Positions 43,481-57,510 are shown, counted from the first letter of the stretch. The stretch: DNA of 64,000 nt from Jaapia argillacea MUCL 33604 (GCA_000697665.1 KL197712.1:1834766-1898765); one strand, 5' to 3'. Notes: a model not told the origin generated them from the letters alone. A program made the numbers and translations.

Positions 43481-44779
43481 TGTTCGTTGCCTCTCCCTAT
43501 CCACACTACCGAACCTCTTTGAACTACGACCCTCCGTTGAAATTTCAAGAACGGTCTCGGTAAACAGGTCTTGTTGTCCCCTCCTCGAGGAACCCTCCCT
43601 CGGTTAATCAGTTCTTCCACTATACTTTCACAGTTCTATCCGTCGCAATCTTGGAGCTCCTTTTCACCGACATGAGCGCCGGTGCGTCATCGTAATGTAT
43701 GCACCCTTCGCCCATCCTTACGGCTAGCTGAACACCTGACAACTGTTCTCCTCGGATCCAGCATTTTTGGGTCACTTCCAACGGCGACGAAACATCATGC
43801 TTCCGCCGAACTCAAGCTATTGAAATTATTCCACAGCATCCCTGAACAGGACGCTATCCGATAGCACAGTCACTACCATTGATGTATGTAATCGTCCATG
43901 TTGTTGTCGTGCGCAGCCTAAGAGCCGCGATGGCTACTGGATCACGGCTTGCGGTTTGTGATATCACCGGGGTAGATTCCACATTCATCTCTATTCTTCG
44001 CAGTTGCCTCGCGTTGCATCTAATCCGTGTCCTCCCGCGAACTTCGAAGTCGCCTCCCCGCAACGAAAGGTAGATCAAACCTTGGAACACCCTTCTTAAC
44101 TCCTACTTCTCCCTGCGACCATCTCACCGGTGCTCACCCTGAAACTGGGAGACTCATGGTCAGATACTAGTGAATTGGCAAATACCCGTGTCTGATACAC
44201 CGGAGATGTTCCGTCAGGTATAGTTTAGCGACCGATCCTGTTCCCGTTTTACGCTCAAAGTTATTGTCAATTACGGTGGAACTACATCGCAAGCTTACTG
44301 ATATAGGACGATTGTTTGGGCACATTGGTGCAGGGATAGGGTTCGATGCGACCGGGGGCTCGGGCCGTGGGTGAGTAAGACCTGTTTACGCTGGTCAAGG
44401 GGATGTTTGTGGGGCAGGACGCAGGGGATTGTTGTAAACGTCTATCAGATGGGCGGGTATTTACCCATTCCTGTCGCAATTGTTTCGGTTTTTGCGGCGA
44501 GGGGGCTGGATATGGTTTAGCATTGGTTTAGGAGTGACAAAGCGGGTGAAGGCTCGCATCGCGTGGGAACGGATGGCATGAAGGGGATTGGCTGGCTTGG
44601 ACGGCTCCGTTTGAGTTTGAGTTCCCCATTGAGTGGCAGAGGTTTGTGGAATTGTTCCCAGAGGACCAGCCAAATGGTCACATATGGTCTTGCGAACGGA
44701 AAGAGGCAAAATAAACTGCCAGGGCCCATTCCTAAAACATCGCCCGCGCGACGATAACTGAGTCCTCCTCGTAACCGCC
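43481..44779. other. Intergenic, 1.3 kb
   Basis: Between Z2 and the Zn2Cys6 gene. No gene recognised. The 3' half should contain the promoter of the transcription factor. Confidence 0.45.
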
Positions 44780-47700
44780 ATGCCCGCAGACCTCACAAAA
44801 CCTAGCACGTCTCGCAGTCGCCGGGCAAGTCGCAAAGAGACCGAGGAATGGCGCTTTGACGGCACGCACGCCCGCGAGATTGAACTCAAGCGAAGTCGAG
44901 GGGAGATATCATGCGCCGAGTGTCGGAGGTGCGATCAATCGCACTTACACCTTCACGGCTGCCGACATATTCACACCTCTTATAGGCTCAAGATCAAGTG
45001 CGACAAGCAAATACCCTGTCAGTCTTGTCAGGTATGTCCCTTGCAGATCTCCACCTCCCCGTGAATTCATGAACGTGTTGGGCAATAGCGGAGAGGATGT
45101 GCAGCATTATGTCCAAATGGTGAGCGCCTTCGTTGCGATCCTCGGTACAGATCCACTTACTCTAGAACAGGGAGTCTCGCGACAGGTCAAGGGACTCGGT
45201 ATGGATTCGTGCCTCATTCCGAACCATCGTCTGATATAGTGCAGGTTTGTCATTGCCGCCACCGAGCACCTCCATAGACGTATCGCGAGAATGAGCGAAC
45301 GTATTCGCCAGTTGGAGGATGCTTTGGCTGCTCTCCAGGCCAAATCAACAACGGAACCCCATCCCCTCCTTCGAGATGACCTCTTAAGCGCCAACGACAA
45401 GGGTGAAGAGGACCTCGAGATACTGGAGGAGCCTGTCGCCAACCCACCAGAGTTGATTGACGCCTTCGGAACCCTATCAATCGCCGAGAACGGTATTGCT
45501 CGCTTTTTTGGTCCCACGGGGGGTTTGGAAGTATGTCGTGGTTCCTTTCTTTGGTCCCGCGAATTTGTCTAATCTTTCTTCGCTAATGACCAGAGTCTGC
45601 TATTGGTATATTTCCCTTGCCCCAATCGCTAACACGTCTAACCACTCATTGGCAGGCCGAGAATGACACTTCACCTGCTCCATCAAGCGCCGCTTCTGTT
45701 GTTAACGACAGGCTATCGAGAAGCCCCGCTCTTTCCGACGAAATCACCATGTTCTCACAATCTTTCCCATTCACTCCTGTCGGTTCAACATCCTCCGTCA
45801 AAGTCATGATCGAATCGCACCTCCCTCCATGGGACAGAGCTTGCTCTCTTTGCGAGATGTATCACAAAGGTGCCGGCTGGATGTTCCACAGCGTCACCCC
45901 ATCTCAACTTTCCGACGAGATGCTGCCCATGATCTATAAGAAGAACCCGGAGCTCGCTTCTGAGGTTTCTCACAGCGGACACGACCTCGCTCTTTTGTTC
46001 ACCATCCTCGCTATTGGGGCTCTTGTCGACCTATCGCAGAATCCTTGTAATGCAGAGGCCGAACATTATTGTCAAATCGCAAGAGCGGCGTTTAGTCTGG
46101 AACCTGTACTCGAAAAGCCATCTTTGGTGACCATTCAGGCACTTCATGCGTTTAGCATTTATAACGCAATGAGCGGCAAAGAAGACGATGGTGGTGAAAC
46201 TAGTATGGAGACCACTTGGTCTCTCGTCACGTTAGCTGCTCATCTCTCGCAAAGTGTAAGTGCTTCCCGACTTCCTCCTTACCGGAGCGATTCTCAACCA
46301 GTTCGGCTCAATAGATTGGTCTCCGTGAGTCGCACCTCCTACTGAAGTTGCTCGTAGCTGAAATCGGAGATTAGATCGTGACAGCGCGAGATGGGGACTC
46401 TCCCCGGCCATGACCGAAAGGCGTCGCGTCATCTTCTGGGATCTCTTCGTTGCAGACGTATGGCAGGTGCGTAAATTGGATTCCGGAACCTCGTCTCGTT
46501 CCTTAGCGCTCCCCACAGAGTTTATCGACTGGTCGACCCCCAGCATTTTCCCTTCCCTACGTAGACTGCAAATTCCCAGAAGGCGGTGGCGATGATATCG
46601 AGGATCAAGGTAAGGGGGAGTTGAACTGTGAATGTTTTCTTCTATCCTTCTCCTTAACTCAGTCTCATACATGTTGCTTCGTCATAGTCCAATCCTGGGG
46701 ATATCGCTTCGCATCAGAATGTGTAGCTGAGGTCGCTGCACGGACTCTAACTGCCGTCACACCTTCATACACGACGATTATGGAACTTGACCATAAAGTC
46801 CGCGAGTTCAGTATTCCCGAAGCAGCAGCAACGATCGCCACTTTTGGAGCCCCCAGTGTCGGAAGCGAACGCATCTCGACTGCTGGGTCAATGCAACGCT
46901 TCCTTATGGCTCACACCCGAGAAATCAGTAAGCAACGACCTCGCCTTGTCATAATCCCTTCACCTGACCACCCTCGAATCTCGATCAGTTCTTCTTTATA
47001 TTCATCGAAGCTTCTTTGCTCAAGCTCTTATCGACCATCCCGAGAATCCTTTGAAGAGTCACTATGCTCCATCGTTCTTGGCTGCCTATCGGGCCTCTTA
47101 CACTATCCTGAGAACCATTCGAGATCAGTATGACGTCCAGCCCGGCATATGTTCTCGCTTCTGGATCGTGTGGTCGTTCGCATTCTCTGCCGCTGTGCGT
47201 CACTCCAGTCCACTATTAACCTTCCAGCCTTGAATGACCACTTAATATAGGTGGTATTTGGAACTGTTGTGACTCGTGGCCCTCGTTCACCTCTGGCTTC
47301 CGCTGCGATGGCCGAGTTAGACCAAGCGTGTCGGCTCTTCTCAAAAGCTGCCAAGGTTAATCGTCGTGCGGCAAAAGCACTGGTAAGTGGCTTGCGACGA
47401 TCTTCCCTTTGGAACAACTGCTGATCTCTTCGCTAGCCCATTATCATCAAGCTCAGCGAAAAGGCACATAAAGCATTGACTGCCGCTCAAAAGGACGCGT
47501 CCGCACCAGGACAGGATGGAACTCTCTGGAGTATGAAAGAAGATGACAGCGAGGATGAGCTGGCCATCTTCGCTGGCAAGACGAGATTCATTTCGAAACG
47601 CAATCCACCCGCTTCTGTATCGTCAACTCCCGCTCCGCCGGTCGTGAACCCCCAGCCACGTATCAGCAAACCCTACATTCCGCCCATCAGCACTTCCTCC

Positions 47701-48165
47701 AGCTTGCCGTCGACGTCAACAAGCAGCCCATTAGTTCCACAACCCGTCTCTGCCTCACCAATGTCACGTAATTGGTCCCACGACTATTCTTCAACGTCGA
47801 TTTACCACCCCGAACATGTCCATCGCGGGCCGGCATCACATTACGCGCACGTTCCCCAAAGATCAGACTCTGCTCCATATCAATGGATGCAAGAACCATC
47901 GATGTCTCAGCAACCCCATCACCACACCCAGGCCCCTCCTCAGTTCCAGCAGCCTCATATGTCGTCCCCGGTTTATCCTCCCAACGGTTATTACACGCCC
48001 GCGCCCGCACCTCCCGCATCTATCCACCGAAATCAGCACGGCTTCCCGCCCTCGGAACTAGCGGATCTTGGGCTCGCATCACGAGATTCGCGGCTTGATG
48101 AGCGTTGGTCAAACTTCCTCCAGGACTCTGGATTTCTGAATGATGGAGGTTACCGACAGGCGTGA
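44780..48165 (+). CDS. Zn2Cys6 fungal transcription factor
   Basis: About thirteen exons joined in frame from ATG 44780 to a stop at 48163-48165. The binuclear zinc cluster is split by introns and reads CAECRRLKIKCDKQIPC then QSCQRRGCAALC, with the expected six cysteines (near residues 51-79). The next block (GSLATGQGTRFVIAATEHL) and MSERIRQLEDALAALQA give the linker and dimerising coiled coil. A fungal_trans regulatory domain follows (PPWDRACSLCEMYHKGAGWM, ALLFTILAIGALVDLS, ERRRVIFWDLFVADVWQ, LSTGRPPAFSLPYVDCKFP). The C-terminal 230 residues are Pro/His/Gln-rich. It should bind DNA in the nucleus; targets are unknown. The adjacent sphingomyelinase gene is not evidence of a regulated cluster. 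Confidence 0.85.
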
Positions 48166-49624
48166 CCAGTGCAACTTGGACACATCCTTTCAGTCTCTTG
48201 GGGTTTTGTTGGTCATCTTCTCGACTTACAACCAGTCCATTGTTTGTCTTTCGATTCTTTTTTGGTAGAAACGTCCCTTCTCATCACTCCACCGTTCGTA
48301 CAAGTTGACTGCGTAGTCGGCTACCGTCTGTTCAAAAGTAAGGATTGCCAAGCGGTCGAGATACTGGCGTCTGGCGCACTATTCGACGCTTCACTGAGTT
48401 CAAATGAGCAGGCATGTTGGGTTAGGAAGGTAGAAGGGTTAGGATACAAGAGGAACTCACGAAGCACCAAACTCAACACACATGTCTTGTAATAGAACGT
48501 TCCGGTGGCCGTACATACATGTCCTCACGCTATAGCTAGTCATTTGCTGAAATCCAAGCGTCGGTAGGATAAGTTGACAAGCAAGAGATGGTGCGACTAA
48601 AGGTAGGTACCATTGGACTGTTACCCTCACCAAGATGGAAGCATCGGAAGGCTCGGGATGAGATAAAGGTTGGGGATCAACGGCAGAGTTGGACACGGTG
48701 GAGCGGGTTGTCTGAGATGTCCTTTGGATAATTAGACGGATATGCAGACGACGGAAGAAGGTACACACCGCAATCGAGCCCCTTCAATCCACAAAGGGAT
48801 GAATCACCATCGCCGTATCCATACACCCTCCCAGAAGGTGTCGCGAGCAGGTTGATGATAGACCTCTCGGAAATTGCTCACTGGCGAGGCTCAGCACTAT
48901 TGTTTAGAGTTGGCCTCAGAAAAATGCGCCAACCGGATTGCCTAGAAGGTCAACCTCCGTTGCCCAGGAAAGGTGGAGGGATTCCAGATTCCAGACATCA
49001 CAAAGAGCGGGTAAAGCAGCAGTTCAAGTTTGAGTCCAAATGAATTTCCAATTTCATACAATTCGCTTCAGGTGCTTCTTGATCTCAACCACACGACGTT
49101 GTCCTCGACGAATCGTCCCCAAGCTCTGTCCTCTCTAATGGATTCGCCTTGTCATCCTGACTATTCCTCGGCGTTGGCACCCACCGTTCCATTATGCTGT
49201 ATAGCCCCGTGTTCGTTGCCGAAATCGGTATGCCGATAAGCCCTTGCCTTCTCTCCAAACCAATCCCACACCCGACGGCTTCATCTACTTGCGAACCTCT
49301 CAAGTTATTTAAAGGCGTACATCTGTCTCTGTTATTCTCTCAAGTATTCGTTGTGCTCTCACCAATGCCATAACGAAGTCGCTCCTCGCCTAAGTTGTCG
49401 TTCATCCTGCATCGTGTTAGGCTTCTTCGCTCTGCCATCAAGTATTCGGAGAATAAGTTCTCTGTAATCCACGCACGTTCTACTATATTCTCTTCATTCA
49501 CCACATGCTCGATGGAAAGGATTGCCGTAAAGCAAGCAATATTTATATGCTCCAGTTTCGAGATGATTGGAGTCAGGCCCTCAGTCGACCTCTCCGACAG
49601 TGAAACCCTCATTCACGGCCCAAA
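48166..49624. other. Intergenic, 1.46 kb
   Basis: Between the transcription factor and the sphingomyelinase gene. Only short frames without recognisable domains. No repeat noticed. Confidence 0.5.
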
Positions 49625-52600
49625 ATGATTGGCGCTGTTCAACTAGCTCTACTGGCCTTTGTGTCGAGTGCCGCCGCTCAGGATCCGTTGGGAATCCAGC
49701 CGACTGCTTTCACCGCCCCAGGGGTTTTCCCAACCTCAGCGTTTAGCAGCTACTACAACAACCCAACCGCTACCTCTGAACAGCCCCAACCCATCATTAC
49801 GGACGCTGTCACTGTTCGTTCCCTAACCACTCATTGCATTTTCGTGCTAACTTTCGTATCCGCAGTACACGACTTATCCGTATTCCTTGACGGACCCCTA
49901 CGTCATCAACGGTGTAAGGCCAACTCCCATATGCATTCATGTGCGACTTCTAACATCTGACCAATACTGCAGAACAACACAGAGGATCCCCATCCGCTTC
50001 CGTTCCCAGCAACTCCCGAACTCCTTTACACCCAAGCCCTATCCCAAATCCAATCCATCGCAACCAACCCAGCGTTCGGAAACTCCTCCTGTGGCCGCTG
50101 CCAGGCTTCGCTCGAAGTCTCAAAATTCTTAGCGTTGGCCGCTCCAGAACAAGTACCAAACTTGTTGGTTGCACTGTGCGAGTATTTCAATTATAGCACA
50201 ACCTGTGCTCAGACCTATGGATTGAACGATTATGGAGGGATTATTACTCAGGTCCTGGCATACGCCGATGTCGGTGGCTATGACGGCCAAGTGCGTCGCT
50301 TTATCCCCCATTATCTCCTCCGAAACCCAAAAGTTGACGGATACGTCATCCATTCCTGCGACTGTGTGTATAGGCGATTTGCGAGCAATACTTCTCACTC
50401 TGCGCACTCCCACCGACAACTCCTCTGGACCTCACGAGTTGGTTTGCTAAGCCAAAGCCCAATCCTCTCCCCCCTCCCAAGACACCCAGTGGTCAAAGGC
50501 TCAAAGTTCTTCACGTATCTGATGCCCATCTCGACCCCAGATTCGATACAGGAGCAGAGGCGAATTGTTCAGATTACCTTTGTTGCCGCTCCAACGCGTA
50601 CAACAGTGCTAGCCCTAACGTGACCTTGTTCCCCGCTCCCCGTTACGGCGCCTTCCAATGGTGTGTGACTTCCGCGGAGCTCTCATTTCGATTTGCAACA
50701 TTCCTCATTTCGCCTTTGCAGTGATACACCATACTCTCTGATGTTGGCCGCCATGGAATCAATCCAGGTCCTTGCGAACACTGCGGAATCTCCTTTCGCC
50801 TGGACCGTCTTCACTGGTGACTTGGTTAGCCATGACCCCGATTATCAGATCTCGAGGTCGGTTCTTCTCACACGCTGCCCACCCACTGTGATGACTAATG
50901 CAGTTGCCCAAAGGGATTACGTTATGTATTTCGAGGTGAGGATTACCTGATACCAGCGCTTAATTCTAAGTTCTGAACCTGCACTTCGACTACCTAGGCT
51001 GCGATGTATGGGCTCTTCCAACAGTATTTCGGACCCGGACCCGTGTATGCCGTTCTTGGAAATCACGACTCTGCCCCTCAGTACGCCTTCCCTCTCCGAA
51101 CTTATACCAGGGTTTTCATTTCGATATCAGAGCCCAAGATGCGCAACACTTCCTCGGGGGTGATCTCGCGAGCCAGTTCAGCTGGTGAGTGGGGTCAGCA
51201 TCCCTTCAGTTCGCTGCTAACTTACGGCTTCAATAACAGGAACTACGACCACGTCTCGTCCCTCTGGCAATACGAGGGCTGGATCAACGACTCTACTGTC
51301 GAACTCGCCAGGACGGACTATGCTGCGTATATGGTGAACCGCATGGATGGGTTGAGGATCATCACCCTCAACACTGATTTCTGTACGTTTTGTCCCACTG
51401 TATTCAGTCAATCTCATCCACTCATAAAATTTGTTCAGGGTACCGGTACGTTGAGGCCTTACATTTTCCGCGGACTGCGATTCACTCTTTTTTGATTGGG
51501 CTCCAGCTCTAATTACTTCAACTACATCAACCTCAGTCATCCAGATCCTTCTGGTATGCTGAGGTTCTTGACTGACGAACTCCAGGCTGCCGAGGACGCC
51601 GGGGATCGCGGTGAGCAGTGTTGCTTCCTTGTCCTTCGTCCAGAAGCTGATTATGCCGTGCAGTATGGATTGTTGGACACGTCCTCAGTGGTTGGGATGG
51701 TACTCAAGCGTTGCTTAACCCAACTGATTTGTGTAAGCGCTTTACTTTTCTCTATTCTCCCCTTTCTAACAGATCTCATCGTTAGTCTATCAAATGTAGG
51801 CATCATGATTGTCTCCGCCCAGTAATGCCTAACTCTCTGCGATGATATGTAGCGTCGATCGTTTCTCTCCTCACGTCATCGCTAGTGCGTACGCCAGTTC
51901 TATCTCCAGACTGGAAGTCTCATACTTAGTCCATTCGCAGACATTTTCTTTGGTCACACCCACGAAGATGAGCTCTCCGTACGTTGACCCTTGTCGCCAC
52001 TTTCGTGGACTCTCAATGTCACATCCTCACCCTATGGCGCAGATCTTCTATTCGAACAACGGTACAAACCCTAGCGTCGAGACTGCCCAAGTCGTTTCGT
52101 GGGTATGTTGTTTATCTGACGCCAAATTTTGTGGAGGCAGGCTGACCCTTCCTAGATCGCCCCTTCAATCACCCCATTGACGAACTTGAACTCTGGCTTC
52201 CGTGTCTACGAAGTCGATTCTGCCGTGAGCCAACTCCCTTCATTCGCGATCTAGACACTAACCTCGTCGTGCCTTCAGACCTTTGATATCCTCGATGCCC
52301 ACACGTACGATCCCTTTCTGCACCACCGTGTCCCATCTTGCTCATGCGATATTGTTTTATAGATGGAAGAGTGATGTCAACAGTTTCTCGGCTCTCGATG
52401 GACAGATCCAGTATGGGCCGACTTACGAGTACGAGTACAATACTCGTCAGGCGTACGGCGCCAATGTCACGTGGGGTGTCGATGATCCTCTCAACGCCAC
52501 TTGGTGGCATATGGTTTCTCAAGGTTAGTAAATATCACTGCGACAGAGTTCGGCGCATCTCTGACCTGCTTGTTTAGTCATGGAAACGGACCCGACTCTT

Positions 52601-52815
52601 GTGGAGGTAAGCCTTGACTTTGCTCGTAATCTAGTTCCCTCTAAGGTCGACGTTTACCCATCCAGACATTCAATATGTATCAAGGCAAGAGCTCTGTGCG
52701 AACTCAACCATGCACGGGGGCTTGCGCAACAGCCAAAGTCTGCTACATGCGCAGTGGTTCTGCGAGTATTTCCACGCAGTATTGCAACCAGAACTACGGA
52801 TCAGTGCAAGGATGA
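49625..52815 (+). CDS. Secreted acid-sphingomyelinase-like phosphodiesterase
   Basis: Many short exons (about eighteen) join in frame from ATG 49625 to TGA 52813-52815. A signal peptide (QLALLAFVSSAAA) is followed by a saposin-B-like domain with paired cysteines (SSCGRCQASLEV, LCEYFNYSTTC). The calcineurin-type metallophosphoesterase core has all metal-site motifs: VSDAHLDPRFD, FTGDLVSHD, VLGNHDSAP, VWIVGHVLSG and FFGHTHEDEL. The C-terminal region is Cys-rich (QPCTGACATAKVC). Enzymes of this type cleave sphingomyelin or related phospholipids to ceramide and a phospho-head group outside the cell or in acidic compartments. Several potential N-glycosylation sites (NNT, NYS, NLS, NDS) fit secretion. 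The substrate in this fungus is inferred from the family. Confidence 0.87.
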
Positions 52816-52943
52816 GGTCATCGAACATCGCGTCGTTATCTCCTGTAAACTACTCAGAACGAATTTATCATCGCTCGTAGCCGAGCAATGAATACACGCC
52901 CTAAAACGCGCTGCCATGAGTACAAGCAGCGAGGACAAGAAGC

Positions 52944-53737
52944 TCAGAAGTCGTAGGGGAGGTTGACGATCTTTTGAGGACCAGTTTGGGTGTGCCTGTT
53001 CCGATCCAACCTGCGTTGTCGACCGCTTTGGGGCGGAACAAAGATCTCCTTTTGCAAGAACTCAGCTGCTACCTTCGACAGATCCGGTCCATTCGCTTCG
53101 TCTCCAGTATCTTGTATATTTGTAAGGGTCAATGGCTTGCTAGACTCCGAGGGAACGCTGAACGACGTGCGCCGCCCATGGAATGCGATGCGAGGAAACC
53201 AAGATCTAGAAGGTAGAATTATTCATGTCCGACTCTAGATGATGATGGGACATCAAGACCTCAGCTGATTCGACGACGGTGTCCGGATCTATTTGACAAT
53301 GCCAAAAAAACCGAAAGCGTAGTGGTAGACGGCAAAGGTGACGGGCATTCGAATCTCGTCACGTTGGTAGGTTTGCTGGAGGTTATCTAACAACAACCTG
53401 CGCTGTATTACCAGCGAGTTCATGTACGCCGTTCTTGAAGTGGTCATAAAATAGCATATCAGACTGAAGAACATATCTGACGAGTGATTGTACCGACCTT
53501 TGCGAGGTAGCTGTTGGTTGGATCCAAAGTTCTGGGATCATCAGATACCGATGATGGGTTGTCACAGAGTAAGTCAACAATGTGGACGTGGTTGAATTAC
53601 CAATCGCTGCAAAAGTTCCGAGTTGAGATGCACCGTGATGCTGACAAGCTCGTCAGTAGTGGGCTAGAGAGATATGAGTCAGGAACAACCATCGATCGCG
53701 AGAAGAGACACCTCACCAGGCAATCGAGAGGGCTCAT
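52944..53737 (-). CDS. Possible small spliced gene of unknown function
   Basis: Exon-like blocks on the minus strand have good splice borders. ATG 53737 (MSPLDCL) meets GTGAGG; PTTDELVSITVHLNSELLQRL meets GTAATT; NFGSNQQLPRK follows; then QTYQRDEIRMPVTFA. A last block ends KVAAEFLQKEIFVPPQ ... NLPYDF with TGA at 52944. I could not settle the middle junctions, and no domain is recognised. It converges with the sphingomyelinase gene, whose stop lies 129 bp away. Confidence 0.35.
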
Positions 53738-54822
53738 AGTGGGTACAAGATTTCGCGGGGATTTGAGGGTTTGAGTGGTGCAAGGGTTTGAGCGGTGGTG
53801 GTGGGGGTGTAAAGCGAAGTGAAGGAGGGATCGTGAAGGCGAGATGAATTGTCCCAGGATATATAAGCATGTATGCCCAGTTGTTACTTGAATAGATCGT
53901 CGAGGCATCGTCGTACCTGGTCAATGTCGAGTGACCAGATCCTTGCTCACCCCTCTTTCGTCCCTTCCTCCTCCTCTTCCTCAGGCATAATGACCTTCTT
54001 TCATGATCCAGCCACCTTCTTGCCCTCATCGTTTTCTCATTCGTCCACCCGTCCTTCACACCATTTCATCCTCGCCACCTTTCCCTCCACCTCACATCAA
54101 ACCTTCATTCTCAAGCCCACCGTACACCCTCGGCTTCCCTCTCACGAAATGTCAACCCTTCCATCATGGCCGACTCTACGACGACGGGACGAATTAGGGA
54201 TGAACGACGGCGTATTCCGATACAGGGCACATACCAACGCGAATCTCCTTGTAGACTTGTAGTACTGTAGCAGTTGAAGTTGGAGGAGGTCGGTGGACGT
54301 GCCCAACGTGCCCTTCGATGTCCTTGCTCCCAGCTTTCGATCACTGCCCGTCTCGGCTGGTCCGAAACAAGGCGAAAACGGTCGTATTGAACCTTGCCCA
54401 TGGTATGATTATTGACGCACCCTTCGATCTAGCCTTCTCCGAGCGTGGACTTTGAACGAAGCCGAGCTAGATTTCGTGCCCACCAAGCCCAATGGGACAG
54501 AGAAAACCGCGAAGTCGTTCTGATGTAGACGGGGAATTATCAGGGCATATATCCACGATTGCTTCTTGATTTAAAGATACCATGAGATATTGTTATAATA
54601 TACGAGCGGGGTATTTTGAGTGGCGTCGGGCGTCGTGCCACATGCCCTGAGATCGACGCGTTCTTCCTTCCATTCCCCACCGACTCAAATACTTACCCAT
54701 GGCTGTCATCATCTACGCTCTCCACATTTTTCAGCCTGTCTTTACCTCTTCTCATCTTCGCTCCTTACCTCAAGCTTGACCTTCACTTCTATACTCAACT
54801 ATCGTTTTCAAGGACGCGGAGG
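53738..54822. other. Intergenic, about 1.1 kb
   Basis: Short overlapping frames on both strands with low-complexity Ser/Pro composition and no domain. It probably contains the divergent promoters of the flanking genes. Confidence 0.4.
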
Positions 54823-56298
54823 ATGTCCACCGCGGGTCCATCGAAATCGACCACAATTTTGGAGGGTGCTGCGCTTTGTGAGCGAAATGCGATCAAAATT
54901 GGCACATATGTGGGAGTTCGTTTGGACGCAGCCGCCACCGTTGCGCCTCTGCAGGACCCGATCGTCGATCTACAGGCTCGGAGTTTGTCGCCAAAGATAT
55001 ATGTTGGGTTAATCACCAGTGTGAGCACCTTGAATCTCTGATCCACTCCATGTCCTGACATTATACAGGTGTATCCGTGGTATGACGTTGAGAGCCCTCT
55101 GCTCCAAGTCGAAATCATGTTGGTTGGCCAGGGTCTACCCACATATCGAGAAGGCGCCGTTGTCGACGCGTCCATGTGCACGCCAATCTTTCCTGCAACC
55201 GAACACCCATTATCCCGCCAACCTGTTCGCCCTTCGAAGCCCTTTCCATGGCCTAACTGCTACCAGCACTCGTTCATGAACAAGATGGCGCGCGTTTCAA
55301 GGATTCATCATAGCGATGACTCTGACATCCGTATCGCCAAGAGGGAGGTCGATTTGATCTTGAAGAATTCGTCCGTTGATCGGGATCGGGAGGAACGGCT
55401 CGTGGGTGCTCTTGAACGAGCTACGGAGCGAGAGGAAATGGAGGAAGTCGACGCGCCCAGCCCACCACCGGAACGAGATCTTACCAGCCCACTTGACAGT
55501 GAACCCTTTTCTGGCTTTTACGACCATGAAACAGACGCAGCATCATCGGACCTTGATGAAGCGATGCCAAAGCAACAGTCGTCCCACCCTTCCGCGAATT
55601 CGGACTTTCGCTCTCCCGAACTCGCGGACCCCAGAGAGATTTGCGATACCGTCGAACTCTTCCTCGACTTGTCCCTCATCCCGGAGTTCCCAAATCCTCA
55701 AGGTTTTTTCCAAGATATATATCTTCTCAAAGAGTATGTCTCAGTCATTTAACTTTATATTCGGGTTGATTGAGATAATTAGGTGGGAGAAAGCTTCTAA
55801 TATCCGTTTCGAGGAGGAGCACATTCAAGGCGATCAGCAGACCAAGGATCGTATTGCGTCGTGGCTCCATCAGAGCGTTGAGACGGAACCGCCAGATGAT
55901 GCATTGCCCAGGTAAGTGAGTTCGTTATGGAACCATTTGCGAATCTCACTTCCGGCATCAGGGAGATGGAGAGTCGTGGGTCTTTGCTCGTACCTGATGC
56001 AACCGCCGACCCCGCCGCCTCTAATTCGAGGGCCGGCCCTGAACGAGCTGAACATTCAGCATTGCCCAGTGACGATGGAAGAGGTTGGAACCAATTGCTC
56101 CGCCATTTGTATACACTGATGTTCTCCTCTCAGTCGGACGCTACTCTCCCCCTGGATATCTGTCGCGAGTATGGAGTAAACTTTTGGCGTTCTTTGCGTC
56201 TGTTAGGCATTGGACCATTTATATCTTTCACTGGGGTCGCTCACGTCTTGAGATTCCACCGGATCCTCCCTCCCCCTGATGTTGTGACTTCCTGTTGA
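54823..56298 (+). CDS. Uncharacterised four-exon protein
   Basis: Exons 54823-55020, about 55069-55732, about 55783-55912 and about 55964-56298 join in frame (borders GTGAGC/ACAG, GTATGT/TTAG, GTAAGT/TCAG). The protein starts MSTAGPSKSTTILEGAALCE and ends PPPDVVTSC. The N-terminal 100 residues contain a compact hydrophobic block (IKIGTYVGVRL, SPKIYVGLITSVYPWYDVE). The middle is acidic and Pro-rich (EREEMEEVDAPSPPP). The C-terminal part is helical in composition (WNQLLRHLYTLMF, FWRSLRLLGIGPF). I do not recognise a family. Consistent splicing is the main support for calling it a gene. Confidence 0.6.
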
Positions 56299-56639
56299 TT
56301 GTTGAGTCCGAGCCCAGTCACGGCTTGTGAGGACAAAATACCTGACGCGGCCCCAGAGCGAGCGCGTCTGAGCAGCCCCTGTTCTTATCACCCGTGATGA
56401 CCCCGGGCCAGCACTGACTCGCCGTTATTGGTGAGCTGCATCTATCATTATTGATCATTAAAATCTATTTATTATCGGTCGAGGGAGGGAGGGATGTATG
56501 TTGTGCTTTGTACTACTGATGGTTGTGTTATCCTGTGTTGCGGTCGACCATACTTTGCGACTTGTCTTCGTATTCCTTCTATACACTTGTCTTGTATGTA
56601 GCCCAGGTATGATGATCACCTTGATACTGAGGATAGATA
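56299..56639. other. Short intergenic
   Basis: 3' flank of the uncharacterised gene. Nothing recognised. Confidence 0.45.
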
Positions 56640-56734
56640 GTGCATTGCGGCTAATACGACAGGCTGATCGTCGAAACACCAAGTTATGCAACAGAAATCT
56701 GGTCCCAAGACCGTCAGTCAACATCTGAGACAGA

Positions 56735-57350
56735 GACAAAGCAGATGATTGAGCAGGCCACAGGTAGAGATAAAAACACATGGTTCTTGCGGACCGTCGC
56801 GGTCACGTCACATCTACAACGCTTTGACATTCGAGATTGATCAAGTACGAGGCTCACTCAGTCGGAATGCCACAACCAAACTTCCTTCTCAGACAACTTG
56901 GCGCCAAATGGGAGATCGGAAGAAGAAAGGACCATAATGGTAGAGAGCGGAAACTTGGGTGAGTATGTTGGTGGGCTCCAGCGGTGAGGGCTCAACAAAC
57001 TACCCACCGTGACCATAAGGAGCCGCAGTCACTACCGCCAGTTGCTGGCTGTTATCGTGATGAAACGTTCACAGGAAGTATCCCTAGCGGATATGGATAC
57101 AGTCGTTTGCATATGAAACTGGAATCGCGTTTTCGCAACCTGTGTTTGTTCGAGCCAAATATTGCCTTCTTTGGGGTCCAGCAGGGACTAGGCAACGACT
57201 GTAACAGCCCCACAGCTTTGCGTGGGCTCCGTCACACACTTCGCGTTTGTAAACTAAGACGACTACTCCAAGGGGCGAGTGTTTGCATTGGGATCAACAG
57301 AGATAGACTCACTGGTCCTGGGTTGACAAGTAATGGATTCCTTGACGCCA
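56735..57350 (+). pseudogene. Deleted copy of zinc-finger gene Z2
   Basis: The block at 56700-56880 matches the region upstream of the Z2 ATG (CATCTGAGACAGAGACAAAG; CTTTGACATTCGAGATTGAT). It then jumps at about 56888-56905 directly to the counterpart of 42240 (GCGCCAAATGGGA), losing the roughly 0.9 kb that encodes both fingers. The remaining 3' exons are present (GGATATGGATAC, TTTGCGTGGGCTCC) but interrupted. It cannot encode a zinc-finger protein. Confidence 0.7.
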
Positions 57351-57510
57351 CCCAATAAGACGAGAGGGGAAACGTCGAAACTGACGACTCGGAGTCTTGA
57401 TGGTTCAAATGGGTTCGATTGAGAGGAGGCAGCTGGGAGACTATCGATGGAGGTTGAAGGGACAGCGAATGGCTTCGTCCCCCTCACTTCGAAGTGCGGG
57501 GGACGATGCA

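Noticed and set aside
44780-52815. Biosynthetic or catabolic cluster formed by the Zn2Cys6 factor and the sphingomyelinase
   Set aside because: No further enzyme, transporter or shared motif is nearby; adjacency alone is weak.
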